From NCBI GenBank assembly GCA_017511005.1, contig JAFWLP010000052.1:1-64000 (forward strand): a stretch of 64,000 nt of DNA. The letters are read 5' to 3'. Positions 26,493-36,382 of this stretch are shown here, in pieces. A program made the position numbers and the translations under genes. The stretch's first letter is position 1. Each line of letters opens with the position of its first letter. The notes under the pieces were generated by a model that was not told where the DNA came from, did not search any database, and worked only from the letters and a program-made list of their open reading frames with translations. Origin of the DNA: Clostridiales bacterium. GTDB lineage: Bacteria > Bacillota > Clostridia > Saccharofermentanales > Saccharofermentanaceae.

Positions 26493-27239
26493 CTATAATT
26501 CGGCTGCCGGCTCTGCCTTGCCAGCCGTAACCGTAATATTATCACTGCTCCCGCCTTCAAGAGCCTTTTCTATCAATTTAACGCATATGCCTTCAAGATC
26601 ATTGCGTCCCGCGGTGCAGGCCTTGAACTGTTCGTTGCTCAGGAAGGAGAAAAGTCCGTCAGAGCACAGAAAGACCAAATCGCCGTAATTTATATTATAA
26701 CTGTAAATGTCAGGATTAAGATACTGATTCTCTCCAAGAACCTTGAACACTCTGTTCCTTCCCGGATGATGCTTTGCCTCGGCTTCTGTAATCCTGCCCT
26801 GCTTTACCAGATTGCCGGCCTCGTTGTGATCTTCCGTAAGCTTGATCAGTTCGCTGCCGTGAAGCAGATATCCCCTTGAATCACCGATATGGGCAATCGT
26901 GAGTTCGGTGTCCTTGAGCAGGGCTACGGTAAGTGTGGTACACATTCCCATGCGCTCCCGGTGCTCAAGGCAATCGTGGAGGATATTAATGTTGGCTTTG
27001 TTGAAAACTGTCTTAAGATATGCGGGCAGGGCCTCCCTGTCCTTAACGAAAGGCAGACTCTCCTTGAATGCCTGCATAACAGAATCTACGGCAAGACGGC
27101 TCGCGATCTCACCACAGGCTTCACCTCCGACGCCGTCGGCCACCGCCATACAGAGACAATTGCCTACCATCTCATAAGCAAAGCTGTCTTCGTTCATGTC
27201 CCTTACAGGACCTTTTTCCGTCATTCCAAACGCTAACAT
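26493..27239 (-). CDS. prpC: PP2C-type serine/threonine phosphatase
   Basis: Manganese-dependent phosphatase that reverses PrkC phosphorylation. The 248-residue protein has the PP2C motifs GPVRDMNEDSF, AVADGVGGEACG, LTIAHIGDSRGYL, LTEDHNEAGNLV and FLCSDGLFSFL with metal-binding aspartates intact. The ATG at 27239 follows GAGGG by 6 bases and overlaps the rlmN stop by 7 bases. An in-frame extension to 27278 is less likely. It lies directly upstream of prkC, as in most Firmicutes. Confidence 0.93.
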   Translation of the reverse strand: MLAFGMTEKGPVRDMNEDSFAYEMVGNCLCMAVADGVGGEACGEIASRLAVDSVMQAFKESLPFVKDREALPAYLKTVFNKANINILHDCLEHRERMGMCTTLTVALLKDTELTIAHIGDSRGYLLHGSELIKLTEDHNEAGNLVKQGRITEAEAKHHPGRNRVFKVLGENQYLNPDIYSYNINYGDLVFLCSDGLFSFLSNEQFKACTAGRNDLEGICVKLIEKALEGGSSDNITVTAGKAEPAAEL

Positions 27240-28273
27240 CCCGTACCCTCTATAGTTCCTCTCCTGAGCTGTCCGCAAGCAGCCATGATGTCAGATCCCA
27301 TCTCGCGTCTGATGGTGGCGTTAATGCCGCCCGATCCAAGGATGTCCCTGAACTGTTTTACCTTCGCGGGCGGAGAAGACCTGAACACTGTCCCCGGCAC
27401 TTCGTTTGCCGCGATCAGATTCACGTGATAGAGACCGCCCTTTAAGAGCTTTACGAGTTCTGCGGCACATTGCGGAGTATCGTTTACGCCCGCGAAAAGG
27501 CTGTACTCAAAAGTAACCCTTCTGCCGGTCTTTTTTGTGTATTCCCTGCAGGCATTCATGAGCTGTTCAATGGAATAAGCCTTTGCAACAGGCATCAGTT
27601 TCTTTCTCAATTCGTCGTTCGGCGCATGAAGCGATATGGAGAGATTGACCTGAAGTCCCTCTCTCGTGAATTCCTCTATCTTGGGAACCAGTCCGCATGT
27701 TGAGAGCGTAATATGCCTTGCACCGAGATTAAGGCCTTCCGGATCATTCGCAAGCTTTATGAATCCCAAGACGTTGTCATAGTTATCGAAAGGTTCTCCG
27801 ATACCCATGATGACCACGCTCCTGATCCTCTCGCCTATTATCCTCTGTGTCACGGCAACCTGGGCAAGTATCTCGCCCGATGTCAGCGATCTTCCGAATC
27901 CGATCTTCGCGGATGCGCAGAAAGTGCAGCCCATCCTGCAGCCTGCCTGCGATGATACGCATACGGATATTCCGGGTCTGTACCGCATCGCTACGGTCTC
28001 TATGATATTGCCGTCATAAAGCGCGTATACGAACTTCTCGGTACCGTCGATCTTCGATATGAGATGTTCCCTCAGTTCAAAGCCTCCGAAGATAAAATCC
28101 TCTTCAAGCATTGCCCTTACGTTCTTCGGAACATTGGTCATGTCCTCAGTCTTTACGCATCCTGAGGAAAGCCATCCGTATATCTGGGAAGCACGGTATT
28201 TGGGAACGTCCCTTTTCGCACACCAATCAGTAAGATCCCCAAGATTCAAATCAAGACAGAACTTCTCTTTCAA
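27233..28273 (-). CDS. rlmN: Dual-specificity RNA methyltransferase (23S A2503 / tRNA A37)
   Basis: Radical-SAM enzyme that methylates C2 of adenine in 23S rRNA and some tRNAs. The protein (346 residues) carries the radical-SAM cluster CRMGCTFC near residue 115, the SAM-binding GIGEPFDNYDN, and LSISLHAPND. The C-terminal GTVFRSSPPAKV and the terminal methyl-acceptor Cys region (ACGQLR) are also present. No ATG fits. TTG at 28273 has AAAGGA at proper spacing; another TTG at 28279 overlaps the rsmB stop but lies only 3 bases from the Shine-Dalgarno. It is coupled to rsmB. Confidence 0.93.
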   Translation of the reverse strand: MKEKFCLDLNLGDLTDWCAKRDVPKYRASQIYGWLSSGCVKTEDMTNVPKNVRAMLEEDFIFGGFELREHLISKIDGTEKFVYALYDGNIIETVAMRYRPGISVCVSSQAGCRMGCTFCASAKIGFGRSLTSGEILAQVAVTQRIIGERIRSVVIMGIGEPFDNYDNVLGFIKLANDPEGLNLGARHITLSTCGLVPKIEEFTREGLQVNLSISLHAPNDELRKKLMPVAKAYSIEQLMNACREYTKKTGRRVTFEYSLFAGVNDTPQCAAELVKLLKGGLYHVNLIAANEVPGTVFRSSPPAKVKQFRDILGSGGINATIRREMGSDIMAACGQLRRGTIEGTGC

Positions 28274-28275
28274 GA

Positions 28276-29691
28276 TCAATCTTCCTTTCTGTCTCTTTCC
28301 ATCCTGCAGATGAAGAAGCCTTCACACTTATCAATATGTGGCAGAAGAGTGATCATGCCGTTCGCAGCAGTCTCTTCCCTTTCGTCATCCATATAGATAT
28401 CCGCAGGCAGATATTTGTTTATCGGAACGGTATGGAATCTCTTGTGTTCCGATAGGAACAGCTCGACCTGATTCTCATTCTCATCAGTATTTAAGGTGCA
28501 TGTGCAGTAGATCAGCGTTCCGCCTGGACGGACCATCTTCGCTGCATGCTCAAGGATCGAATACTGCAGCGGGATAAGCTCTTCAAGCTCTTCGTAATTG
28601 AATTTGTCCCTGATATCCGGTTTTCTTCCGAGGAGACCCAAGCCGCTGCACGGAACGTCGCAAAGAACGATGTCGTATGTGCGCCTGGAATCCTTATCAT
28701 CCTTGTTTATTTTCGAAGCATCGGCGCAAACAGTCTCTATTGACGTAAGTCCCAGTCTCTCACAGTTATCCCTGACAAGTTTGAGTCTTGCCTCGTTGAT
28801 ATCTACGGCAATGATATAAAGATCGTCCCTGCACATCTGAGCCATATGCGTGGATTTCCCGCCCGGTGCCGCGCAGCAGTCAAGGATCTTATCCGCAACT
28901 CTGGGATGTGCTATATGAGAGGCAAGCATTGCCCCCTGACCCTGAACGAACATTCCGAATCTATTGAAACACTCAGTATTCTCAAGACCGTTAAGGCCTC
29001 CGGTTATCTCAACGCAGTCTGGTATGAAGCTGCCTTTGACGGCAGTAATGCCTTCTTTCTTAAGTTCTTTGATAACCGTGTCACGGTCGGCTTTATGCGC
29101 ATCGAATCTTACAGTAATGTGCGCAGGTTCGAGCAATGCACGGCCGATCTCGAAAGCAGCCTGCTTACCGTAATCCTTCTTGAAGATACCGTAGATCTCA
29201 GGCTTTAACGCGACTCTGATCCCGGGCTTGAACTGTTCAAGATATCTCTTGGCCTCGGGGCAGTCCGCGAACTTCCTTAAGACCGCATTTACGTACCCTG
29301 ATGCCTTCTGATTATATTTCTTCGTGATCTCAACAGATGAATCCACCGCTGCGTATGCGGGTATGTTATTTCCGAACTGGATCTGCCAGACAGCCATCCT
29401 TATGGCTGTTCTCGCAACCGGATCCATTGTCTCCACTTCTTCCTTGGTAATGTGCCTGATAAGGAAATCGATCGTAAAAGTATAGGTAAGCGTGCCGTAG
29501 AGCATGGCTCTTGCGAAATCGATCTTTTTCCCCTCTTCAGAAGCGATCCTGTCAGCCTTCTTGATCACAAGATTGGAATATGCATCCTTCTCATACACCC
29601 AGTAGAGCATAAGAAAACACAATTCCCGCTCGTTATCGTCGGCAATGATCTTCTGCAGTTCCTTCTTCTTGTATTTGATCGCGTCAGGCAT
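28276..29691 (-). CDS. rsmB: 16S rRNA (cytosine-5-)-methyltransferase
   Basis: SAM-dependent m5C967 methyltransferase with an N-terminal NusB-like RNA-binding domain (about 1-150) and a C-terminal Rossmann methyltransferase domain. Seen motifs are VQGQGAMLASH, DCCAAPGGKSTHMAQ (SAM motif I), AVDINEARL, DVPCSGLGLLGRKPDIR (motif IV catalytic Cys) and IYCTCTLNTDENE (motif VI catalytic Cys). At 471 residues it is close to the family length. The start ATG 29691 has AGGAG. It follows fmt by 10 bases within the operon. Confidence 0.95.
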   Translation of the reverse strand: MPDAIKYKKKELQKIIADDNERELCFLMLYWVYEKDAYSNLVIKKADRIASEEGKKIDFARAMLYGTLTYTFTIDFLIRHITKEEVETMDPVARTAIRMAVWQIQFGNNIPAYAAVDSSVEITKKYNQKASGYVNAVLRKFADCPEAKRYLEQFKPGIRVALKPEIYGIFKKDYGKQAAFEIGRALLEPAHITVRFDAHKADRDTVIKELKKEGITAVKGSFIPDCVEITGGLNGLENTECFNRFGMFVQGQGAMLASHIAHPRVADKILDCCAAPGGKSTHMAQMCRDDLYIIAVDINEARLKLVRDNCERLGLTSIETVCADASKINKDDKDSRRTYDIVLCDVPCSGLGLLGRKPDIRDKFNYEELEELIPLQYSILEHAAKMVRPGGTLIYCTCTLNTDENENQVELFLSEHKRFHTVPINKYLPADIYMDDEREETAANGMITLLPHIDKCEGFFICRMERDRKED

Positions 29692-29701
29692 GAATATGCT
29701 C

Positions 29702-30661
29702 CTATATTACCGGACTTCCCACTGTGAAATTATGTGCACAGTCCCTTGCGTTAAGTCTTTTGCCGCCCGGCTGCTGAAGTTCCTTTATCCTGATGTAACC
29801 GCTTCCGCATTTCACAATAAGGTTTTCTCCCTTGGCCTTAACGACCGTTCCTGGTTCGGAATCTTTCAGTTCCTCAGGGACGGCCGATTCGTCTGATAAA
29901 ACTTCAGAATCAAGCACCTTAAGCTTCTTATCTTCCTTCATTACGAAAGCGCCCGGCCAGGCGCTCAGGGCCCTTACCCTGTTATGGATATCAGCAGCAT
30001 CCTGTTCCCATGTGAATTCGCCTTCCTCAGGCTTAATAGGCGGGCATAAAGTCGCTTTGCCGTCGTCCTGCCTGACCGGTGTAAGTTTACCCTCAACCCA
30101 GGCATCTATTATCTCCGGGAGCTTCGCGGCACCGGCTTCGGCAAGCCTGTTCATCAGGCTCTCCGTATGTTCGTTGGGACCTATCTCCACTTCCACCTTG
30201 TCGATGATGTCTCCGGTATCCATTCCGACATCCATCTTCATGAATGTAACACCCGTAACCTTATCACCTTCGAGTATCGCGCGCTGAACCGGAGAAGCCC
30301 CTCTCCTTGCAGGAAGAAGGCTTCCGTGACAGTTGATGCATCCGTACTTGGGAAGATCAAGGATAGCCGCGGGAAGTATCTTTCCGTATGCAGCAGTGAC
30401 TATAAGGTCAGGGGCATATGAGGACAGCTTTGCCAGTGCCTCATCATTGCGGAGTGAGTCAGGCTGATAGACCTCTATGCCGTTTTCCTGAGCCATTACC
30501 TTAACCGGAGGAGCCGTAAGGATATGCTTGCGTCCGACAGGCTTGTCCGGCTGACACAACGCCAGAACGACATTATAACCGGAATCGATCAGTGCCTTGA
30601 GGTTCGTGCCTGCGAATTCAGGCGTTCCCATGAATATTATCTTAAGTTCACGCCTGTCCAC
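29702..30661 (-). CDS. fmt: Methionyl-tRNA formyltransferase
   Basis: Formylates Met-tRNAi for translation initiation. The 319-residue protein has IIFMGTPEFAG at the N-terminus, NCHGSLLPARRGASP (formyl-folate site) near residue 108, FMKMDVGMDTGDI, and a C-terminal OB-like domain. The first in-frame start is GTG at 30661. It is supported by GAGGA located inside the 3' end of def, 7 bases upstream. Only 3 bases separate it from def, so the two are probably co-translated. Confidence 0.95.
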   Translation of the reverse strand: MDRRELKIIFMGTPEFAGTNLKALIDSGYNVVLALCQPDKPVGRKHILTAPPVKVMAQENGIEVYQPDSLRNDEALAKLSSYAPDLIVTAAYGKILPAAILDLPKYGCINCHGSLLPARRGASPVQRAILEGDKVTGVTFMKMDVGMDTGDIIDKVEVEIGPNEHTESLMNRLAEAGAAKLPEIIDAWVEGKLTPVRQDDGKATLCPPIKPEEGEFTWEQDAADIHNRVRALSAWPGAFVMKEDKKLKVLDSEVLSDESAVPEELKDSEPGTVVKAKGENLIVKCGSGYIRIKELQQPGGKRLNARDCAHNFTVGSPVI

Positions 30662-30664
30662 TTC

Positions 30665-31147
30665 TTAATCCTCATCACTGTCGGTAGAATAGATCTTGCC
30701 GTCTACTGATTTGTCTATGAAAAGAATGCCGTTCAGATGGTCATTTTCATGACATATGCATCTTGCGAGCAGATCATCGGCTTCAAGTATGAATTCCTCA
30801 CCGTCACGGTTCAGCGCCTTGATCTTTACGTGCTGAGGCCTCTCAACCTCGCATGTCTTGCCGGGAACCGACAGGCATCCTTCATTATCTGTCTGGGAAC
30901 CCGAGACCTCCAGGATCTCTGGATTGATGAACTCGATCAAGCCGTGCTCGTCACCTACGTCAACGACGAAAACTCTTCTGAGTACACCGACCTGAGGAGC
31001 GGCTATGCCTATTCCCCTGCCCTCGAAATACATGGTGTCTGCCATGTCATCCAAAAGCTTAATGATCCTGGGACTTATCTCATCCACAGGTCTGCTCGTC
31101 TTACGGAGAAGCGGATCACCTTCAATAACAAGATTTCTTAAAGCCAT
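30665..31147 (-). CDS. def: Peptide deformylase
   Basis: Metalloenzyme that removes the N-formyl group from new proteins. The 160-residue protein has the three deformylase motifs [18 protein letters not shown] and CHENDHLNG, with the metal ligands Cys and two His intact. It is the first gene of the nine-gene operon ending at thiN. The ATG at 31147 has GGAG 9 bases upstream, and a good promoter lies at 31182-31210. The short acidic C-terminus (DSDED) is ordinary. Confidence 0.95.
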   Translation of the reverse strand: MALRNLVIEGDPLLRKTSRPVDEISPRIIKLLDDMADTMYFEGRGIGIAAPQVGVLRRVFVVDVGDEHGLIEFINPEILEVSGSQTDNEGCLSVPGKTCEVERPQHVKIKALNRDGEEFILEADDLLARCICHENDHLNGILFIDKSVDGKIYSTDSDED

Positions 31148-31181
31148 TTATATCGTCTCCAATCCGAATTTTTCCGTAAAT

Positions 31182-31210
31182 ATTATAATTTTTTATATAT
31201 AAATACACAA
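31182..31210 (-). promoter_or_regulatory. Promoter of the def-thiN operon
   Basis: On the minus strand -35 TTGTGT (31205-31210), a 17-base AT-rich spacer and a perfect -10 TATAAT (31182-31187) precede the def start. Confidence 0.7.
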
Positions 31211-31220
31211 GAAAACAAAC

Positions 31221-31300
31221 ATCAACTTTTTTATCAACCAAAACAGCCCGAAACATATCACCACAGTTGATTTCTGCTAAAAATCAACTTTTTCATCAAC
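31221..31300. repeat. Repeated 18-base GTTGAT elements upstream of the def promoter
   Basis: ATCAACTTTTTTATCAAC (31221-31238) recurs with one mismatch at 31283-31300. An inverted half site, GTTGAT, lies at 31266-31271. Each 18-mer holds two GTTGAT half sites in direct orientation. The first copy lies just upstream of the -35 box, so an operator is plausible. Confidence 0.5.
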
Positions 31301-31322
31301 TTTTCGGGGTGGAAATACTATC

Positions 31323-31355
31323 AAAAAAAATGCATCCTTCATTTCAGGATGCATT
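31323..31355 (-). terminator. Terminator of the secA-ahcY operon
   Basis: On the minus strand AATGCATCCT and AGGATGCATT form a 10-base stem with a 7-base loop, followed by eight T residues. It lies about 70 bases after the ahcY stop. Confidence 0.9.
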
Positions 31356-31425
31356 CCGAATCAAAATATTTATTTAGTAAAAGACAAAATTCCTGTTCAG
31401 GTTGTCTAAGACGTTTCCCGGACTA

Positions 31426-32685
31426 TCAAAGATCCCAGGAACTGATGTACTTCTCCTGTTCGGGTGTAAGCTTGTCGATCGAGATGCCCTTTGTCTTAAG
31501 AAGGATTTCGGCAACGCGGTTATCAATGACCTCTGGTGTCTGATATACGTCGACAGGGAGTCTGTCAGGATTATCAGCGATATACATGGCCGACTGCGCC
31601 TGCAGAGCGAAGCTCATGTCCATGATCTCGACCGGATGTCCGTCTCCTGACGCGAGGTTGACCAAACGTCCCTCGGCGATAACACATACCGTATTGCCGT
31701 TCCTAAGTTTATAACCGATGATATTGTTTCTGAGTTCAGTCTTTTCTACGCAGTTGTCATTAAGATCCTTAACGCTGACCTCACAGTCGAAGTGACCGGC
31801 ATTGCAGCATACCGCACCGTCTTTCATCGCTTCGAAATGTCTCTGTACGATTACGTCTTTACATCCTGTAACCGTTACGAAGAAGTCGCCCAGAGGAGCT
31901 GCTTCATCCATGGTCATAACCTGATAGCCTTCCATGATGGCTTCGCATGCCTTGACCGGATCGATCTCGGTAACGATGACCTTAGCACCAAGGCCCTTTG
32001 CCCTCATTGCCACGCCTCTTCCGCACATGCCATAGCCTGCAACCACCACGGTCTTGCCTGCAACTACCAGGTTGGTCGTAGCCATGATGGCAGTCCATAC
32101 GGATTGGCCTGTTCCGAACCTGTTATCGAAAAGATGCTTGCATCTTGCATCATTAACCGCGATTACGGGATAAAGGAGCTTATTCTCGCCTTTTAAAATC
32201 TCAAGTCTGTGTACGCCTGTCGTTGTCTCTTCACAGCCGCCTCTTACATTTGCTGCCATGTCCTTAAGTTCAGAATGAAGGAGCAGCGCAAAATCGCCGC
32301 CGTCATCGATCACGATGTCAGGTCTGAAACTGAGTGCTTTCCTGAGTCTTCCCCAATACTCTTCCTCACTGTCTCCGTGGACCGCATAAACATTCATAAT
32401 ATCCATGGATGCCAGAGCAGCGGCAACGTCGTCCTGTGTTGACAACGGATTGCATCCTGTAAGAGCAACTTCCGCGCCTCCGCGTGCCAAAGCCCTTGCA
32501 AGGCATGCGGTCTTGGCCTCAACGTGTACCGATACGGAGATCTTAAGGCGTTTGAACGGCTGTTTCTCAATGAGTTCGCTCTCAATTGCACGGAGAACGG
32601 GCATATTACGGTAAGCCCATTCGATCTTCTTTATTCCTGAGGGTGCAAGATCAATATCCTTTACTTCGAAATTAAATGTACTCAT
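31426..32685 (-). CDS. ahcY: Adenosylhomocysteinase
   Basis: NAD-dependent hydrolysis of S-adenosylhomocysteine to adenosine and homocysteine, which recycles the product of SAM-dependent methylation. The 419-residue protein shows GCNPLSTQDDVAAAL, ARGGCEETTTGVHRL, the NAD-binding GYGMCGRGVAMRAKGLGA and ITEIDP-like (VTEIDPVKA) segments, and CCNAGHFDCEV. The C-terminus ends in SSWDL, whereas many family members end with a Tyr. ATG 32685 has AAGGAG 8 bases upstream; GTG at 32694 is less likely. It is 28 bases after the nucleoside phosphorylase, which could consume the adenosine or related nucleosides. Confidence 0.93.
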   Translation of the reverse strand: MSTFNFEVKDIDLAPSGIKKIEWAYRNMPVLRAIESELIEKQPFKRLKISVSVHVEAKTACLARALARGGAEVALTGCNPLSTQDDVAAALASMDIMNVYAVHGDSEEEYWGRLRKALSFRPDIVIDDGGDFALLLHSELKDMAANVRGGCEETTTGVHRLEILKGENKLLYPVIAVNDARCKHLFDNRFGTGQSVWTAIMATTNLVVAGKTVVVAGYGMCGRGVAMRAKGLGAKVIVTEIDPVKACEAIMEGYQVMTMDEAAPLGDFFVTVTGCKDVIVQRHFEAMKDGAVCCNAGHFDCEVSVKDLNDNCVEKTELRNNIIGYKLRNGNTVCVIAEGRLVNLASGDGHPVEIMDMSFALQAQSAMYIADNPDRLPVDVYQTPEVIDNRVAEILLKTKGISIDKLTPEQEKYISSWDL

Positions 32686-32713
32686 CTTAAACACTCCTTA
32701 ATCTTAATTTTTC

Positions 32714-33565
32714 TTAATCAGCAAACTCCAGCCGCTTTACGAATTCCTTGACCAGCGCGCAGCTGTTTTTTGAAGCCAGCGCAGCATTATCAAGAACTTC
32801 CTGTTCGGATAAGGGATTACCGGTAATGCCTGCAGCCATGTTTGTAATGCATGACATTGCAGCTACTTTTATGCCCATATGGGAAGCTGCGACCGCTTCG
32901 GGAACAGTAGACATACCGACACAATCAGCACCCATGATCCTTAATGCTCTGATCTCAGCAGGGGTCTCATACTGGGGGCCTTTACTGTATGCATACACTC
33001 CGCGGCTTATCCTGATCTGAAGGTCACGCGCACAGTTGACCAGAGTATCGGTAAGCTCAGAATCGTAAACGTGACACTGATCCGGGAATCTCGTGCCGAA
33101 TTCCGCGATATTAGGTCCTCTTAAGACAGGCTCAGCATTGAATGAAATGTGATCTGTTATCGCAACCAATTCAGGGACTTTCATGTCAAGATTGACTCCG
33201 CCGGCAGCATTTGTCAGAAGGAGCGCCTTTACACCAAGTCTTCCCATGACCCTGACATAGAAAGTAACCGTCTCCATCGGATATCCTTCATAATAATGGA
33301 ACCTGCCGTTCATCATGAAAACGGATTTCCCGGAAAGATTGCCGATGATAAGGGAACCTTTGTGTCCGGGTGCTGTGGATACAGGAAATCCGGGAATGTC
33401 CTTATAAGGGATCTCAAGAGGTTCTTCAGCCATTGAGGATAACGGTCCCAGCCCTGAACCCAGGACTATGCAAACAGACGGAAAAACGCGCCCTGAAAGA
33501 GCATTTCTGATATAATCAGCAGCTCCGTCAACGCGTTTTACAAATTCAGCAGTATCAGTGATCAT
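32714..33565 (-). CDS. punA: Purine-nucleoside phosphorylase (trimeric type)
   Basis: Phosphorolysis of purine nucleosides to base plus ribose 1-phosphate. The 283-residue protein has VLGSGLGPL, RFHYYEGYPM, LLTNAAGGVN, YAYSKGPQYETPAEIR and ADCVGMSTVPEAVAASHMGIKV, with ITNMAAG near the C-terminus. This is the trimeric low-molecular-mass PNP pattern. It starts 9 bases after the secA stop. It fits purine salvage next to ahcY. Confidence 0.93.
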   Translation of the reverse strand: MITDTAEFVKRVDGAADYIRNALSGRVFPSVCIVLGSGLGPLSSMAEEPLEIPYKDIPGFPVSTAPGHKGSLIIGNLSGKSVFMMNGRFHYYEGYPMETVTFYVRVMGRLGVKALLLTNAAGGVNLDMKVPELVAITDHISFNAEPVLRGPNIAEFGTRFPDQCHVYDSELTDTLVNCARDLQIRISRGVYAYSKGPQYETPAEIRALRIMGADCVGMSTVPEAVAASHMGIKVAAMSCITNMAAGITGNPLSEQEVLDNAALASKNSCALVKEFVKRLEFAD

Positions 33566-33574
33566 AAAAATCTC

Positions 33575-36370
33575 TTATTTCTTTCCGCAGCAATCCTTGT
33601 ATTTCTTGCCGGAACCGCAGGGACAGGGATCATTCCTTCCAACCTTGGAAGAATCACGCTTTACGGGAGCCTGAGGGGCGTTGTTGCCCGTAGTACCCTG
33701 AATGGGCTTTGAAGCGGACTGGGGAGTTATTGCGGGAGTATCCGCATGGCTCTCCTTCATCTCCCTGACCTGAGGCTTTGCCTCGATCTTTGTCTCAGGA
33801 GTGAACTTTGCCCTCATAATGAACTTAACGGCATCATTCTGGATGTTCTCGTTCATCTCTTCGAACATTGCAGAACCTTCAAGCTTGTACTCAACTACAG
33901 GATCGTGCTGACCGATACTTCTCATTCTTATAGAGCTTGAAAGCTGATCCAATGCATCAATGTGATCCATCCACTTGAGGTCGACCGTCCTGAGGAGGAT
34001 CTGGCGCTCAACTTCACGGTAGATCTCAGTCGAGATCTCCTCTTCCCTTTGAGCAATCTGTTCCTTGGCTTCCTCAGCAATAAGGGAAACAAGCTCATCA
34101 CAGTCCGGAATATCTTTGCTGACATCCTGGACAAGAAGAACGGAAGGAAGCTGCCCGAAGATATCCTCCAGCATCTTACCGAGTGAATATCTCTCCGTTG
34201 CGGTTATGACACCGTCCAATGCAAACTGGTTGCAAACTCTTGAAGCGACACGGTCAACCATCTGCAGATAGATTCCGTGAACGTCTTCACCGTAAATGAC
34301 CTGTCTTCTCTGCTCATATGTGATGGTTCTCTGAACGTTGTTGACGTCATCGTATTCAAGGACGCTCTTACGTGCGGAGAAATGCATTGCCTCGAGCTTC
34401 TTCTGTGAGCTGTCGATGACTTTTGTAAGCGATTTGACCTGAAGCTCCATGTCATCTTCTATACCGAGACTGTCATAGAGAACGGAAACCCTGTCACCTC
34501 CGAATATTCTCAGTAGGTCATCTTCAAGTGAGAGGAAGAACTTCGATCTTCCGGGGTCACCCTGACGTCCTGCACGTCCCTTGAGCTGGTTATCGATTCG
34601 TCTTGATTCGTGACGCTCCGTACCTACGATGTAAAGACCTCCGAGCTGTCTTACTTCCTCTGCCTCGGGAGCGAGTTCCTCCTTGAACTTGCTCTCAAGA
34701 GTCGAGAATCTGTTTCTTGCCTCAAGGATGAGTTCGTCCTCGGTCTCGTTGTGAGCGGTTGAAGCAGCGATGAGATCTTCCGTGTAACCCAGTCTTCTCA
34801 TCTCCTGGAGAGCCATAAACTCGGCGTTACCGCCCAGGATGATATCGGTACCACGTCCTGCCATGTTGGTCGCGATGGTAACCGCGCCCTTACGGCCTGC
34901 CTGTGCAACGATCTCAGCCTCACGCATATGATTCTTCGCGTTGAGGACGTTATGCTTTATGCCGTATTTCGAGAAAATGCGTGAAAGCAGCTCGGACTTG
35001 TCAACGTTGACCGTACCGACAAGAACAGGCTGTCCCTTTGAATTCGCTTCCTTTACAGTCTTAAGGATAGCCGCATATTTGCCGTTCTCGGTCTTGAAAA
35101 CGCCGTCATTCTCATCAACTCTGATAACAGGCTTGTTTGTGGGGATCTGGATAACGTCAAGATTATAGATCTGCCTGAACTCGGCTTCCTCTGTATAAGC
35201 CGTACCGGTCATGCCGGAAAGCTTTGTGTACATACGGAAAAAGTTCTGGAATGTAATGGTTGCAAGTGTCTTGTTCTCATTTGCGACCTTGACGTGCTCT
35301 TTTGCTTCGATAGCCTGGTGGACACCGTCACTGAAACGTCTTCCCGGCATAAGTCGTCCGGTAAAGTCGTCTACGATGATGACCTCACCGTCCTGTACGA
35401 TATACTGCTGGTCTTTCTTGAAGTTGCCGTTAGCCTTCAAAGCATTGTTGATATAGTGCTGAAGGTCAAAGTTATCCGGATCTGAGAGGTTCTCGATATT
35501 GAAGAACTTCTCGGCCTTCGCGATACCGTTTGCGGTAAGCACTGATGTCTTTGCCTTCTCGTCGGTAACGTAATCAGCGTCACCTACAAGCTCATCCATG
35601 TCAACCTTATCGTCAGTCTCAACTACCGTGTACTGCTTAAGGGACTTAACGAACGTATCTGCCTTCTGATAAAGGTCGGAAGATTCGGTGCCTCTGCCGG
35701 AGATAATGAGCGGTGTTCTGGCCTCATCGATAAGGATCGAGTCGACCTCGTCGACGATGGCATAGTTCAGTTCCCTTTGAGCTATCTGATCCTTGTTTAC
35801 GACCATGTTGTCACGCAGGTAGTCGAATCCGAACTCGTTGTTGGTTCCGTAAACGATATCGCTGGCATACATTCCCTTACGGTCTTTCATCGGGATATCG
35901 TGAATTATGAGACCTACGCTCATCTTAAGGAACTTGTAGATCTTTCCCATCCATTCGGAGTCACGCTTTGCAAGGTAATCGTTTACCGTTACGACGTGAA
36001 CACCTTTACCGGTAAGCGCATTCAGGTAAACAGGCATCGTAGCTACGAGCGTCTTACCTTCACCTGTCTTCATCTCGGCAATTCTTCCCTGGTGAAGGAT
36101 GATACCGCCGATTACCTGTACCCTGTAGGGCTTCATGCCCAAAACTCTCCATGCAGCTTCTCTTACCGTCGCAAATGCTTCGGGGAGCAGAGAATCCAAA
36201 GACTCGCCATCGGCATATCTCTTCCTGAATTCATCCGTCTTTGCTGCCAGATCGTGATCTGAGAGCTTTGAATACTCGTCTTCATAGGAGAATACTTTGT
36301 CTACCAGAGGATTGATCCTCTTAAGTTCGTGATCGCTGTGTGAACCGAAAATGCTTTCAATTAAACCCAT
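33575..36370 (-). CDS. secA: Preprotein translocase ATPase
   Basis: Motor of the Sec export pathway. The 931-residue protein has MKTGEGKTLVATMPVYLNAL (Walker A), DEVDSILIDEARTPLIISG (Walker B), ATNMAGRGTDI and LKGRAGRQGDPG (helicase motifs V and VI). The C-terminal zinc-binding SEC-C tail has [19 protein letters not shown] second protein in this window (48951-49475) carries nearly the same tail. ATG 36370 lies 12 bases after yerC. The gene is in an operon with a regulator and two purine/SAM-cycle enzymes. Confidence 0.97.
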   Translation of the reverse strand: MGLIESIFGSHSDHELKRINPLVDKVFSYEDEYSKLSDHDLAAKTDEFRKRYADGESLDSLLPEAFATVREAAWRVLGMKPYRVQVIGGIILHQGRIAEMKTGEGKTLVATMPVYLNALTGKGVHVVTVNDYLAKRDSEWMGKIYKFLKMSVGLIIHDIPMKDRKGMYASDIVYGTNNEFGFDYLRDNMVVNKDQIAQRELNYAIVDEVDSILIDEARTPLIISGRGTESSDLYQKADTFVKSLKQYTVVETDDKVDMDELVGDADYVTDEKAKTSVLTANGIAKAEKFFNIENLSDPDNFDLQHYINNALKANGNFKKDQQYIVQDGEVIIVDDFTGRLMPGRRFSDGVHQAIEAKEHVKVANENKTLATITFQNFFRMYTKLSGMTGTAYTEEAEFRQIYNLDVIQIPTNKPVIRVDENDGVFKTENGKYAAILKTVKEANSKGQPVLVGTVNVDKSELLSRIFSKYGIKHNVLNAKNHMREAEIVAQAGRKGAVTIATNMAGRGTDIILGGNAEFMALQEMRRLGYTEDLIAASTAHNETEDELILEARNRFSTLESKFKEELAPEAEEVRQLGGLYIVGTERHESRRIDNQLKGRAGRQGDPGRSKFFLSLEDDLLRIFGGDRVSVLYDSLGIEDDMELQVKSLTKVIDSSQKKLEAMHFSARKSVLEYDDVNNVQRTITYEQRRQVIYGEDVHGIYLQMVDRVASRVCNQFALDGVITATERYSLGKMLEDIFGQLPSVLLVQDVSKDIPDCDELVSLIAEEAKEQIAQREEEISTEIYREVERQILLRTVDLKWMDHIDALDQLSSSIRMRSIGQHDPVVEYKLEGSAMFEEMNENIQNDAVKFIMRAKFTPETKIEAKPQVREMKESHADTPAITPQSASKPIQGTTGNNAPQAPVKRDSSKVGRNDPCPCGSGKKYKDCCGKK

Positions 36371-36382
36371 CTTGTACCTTCA

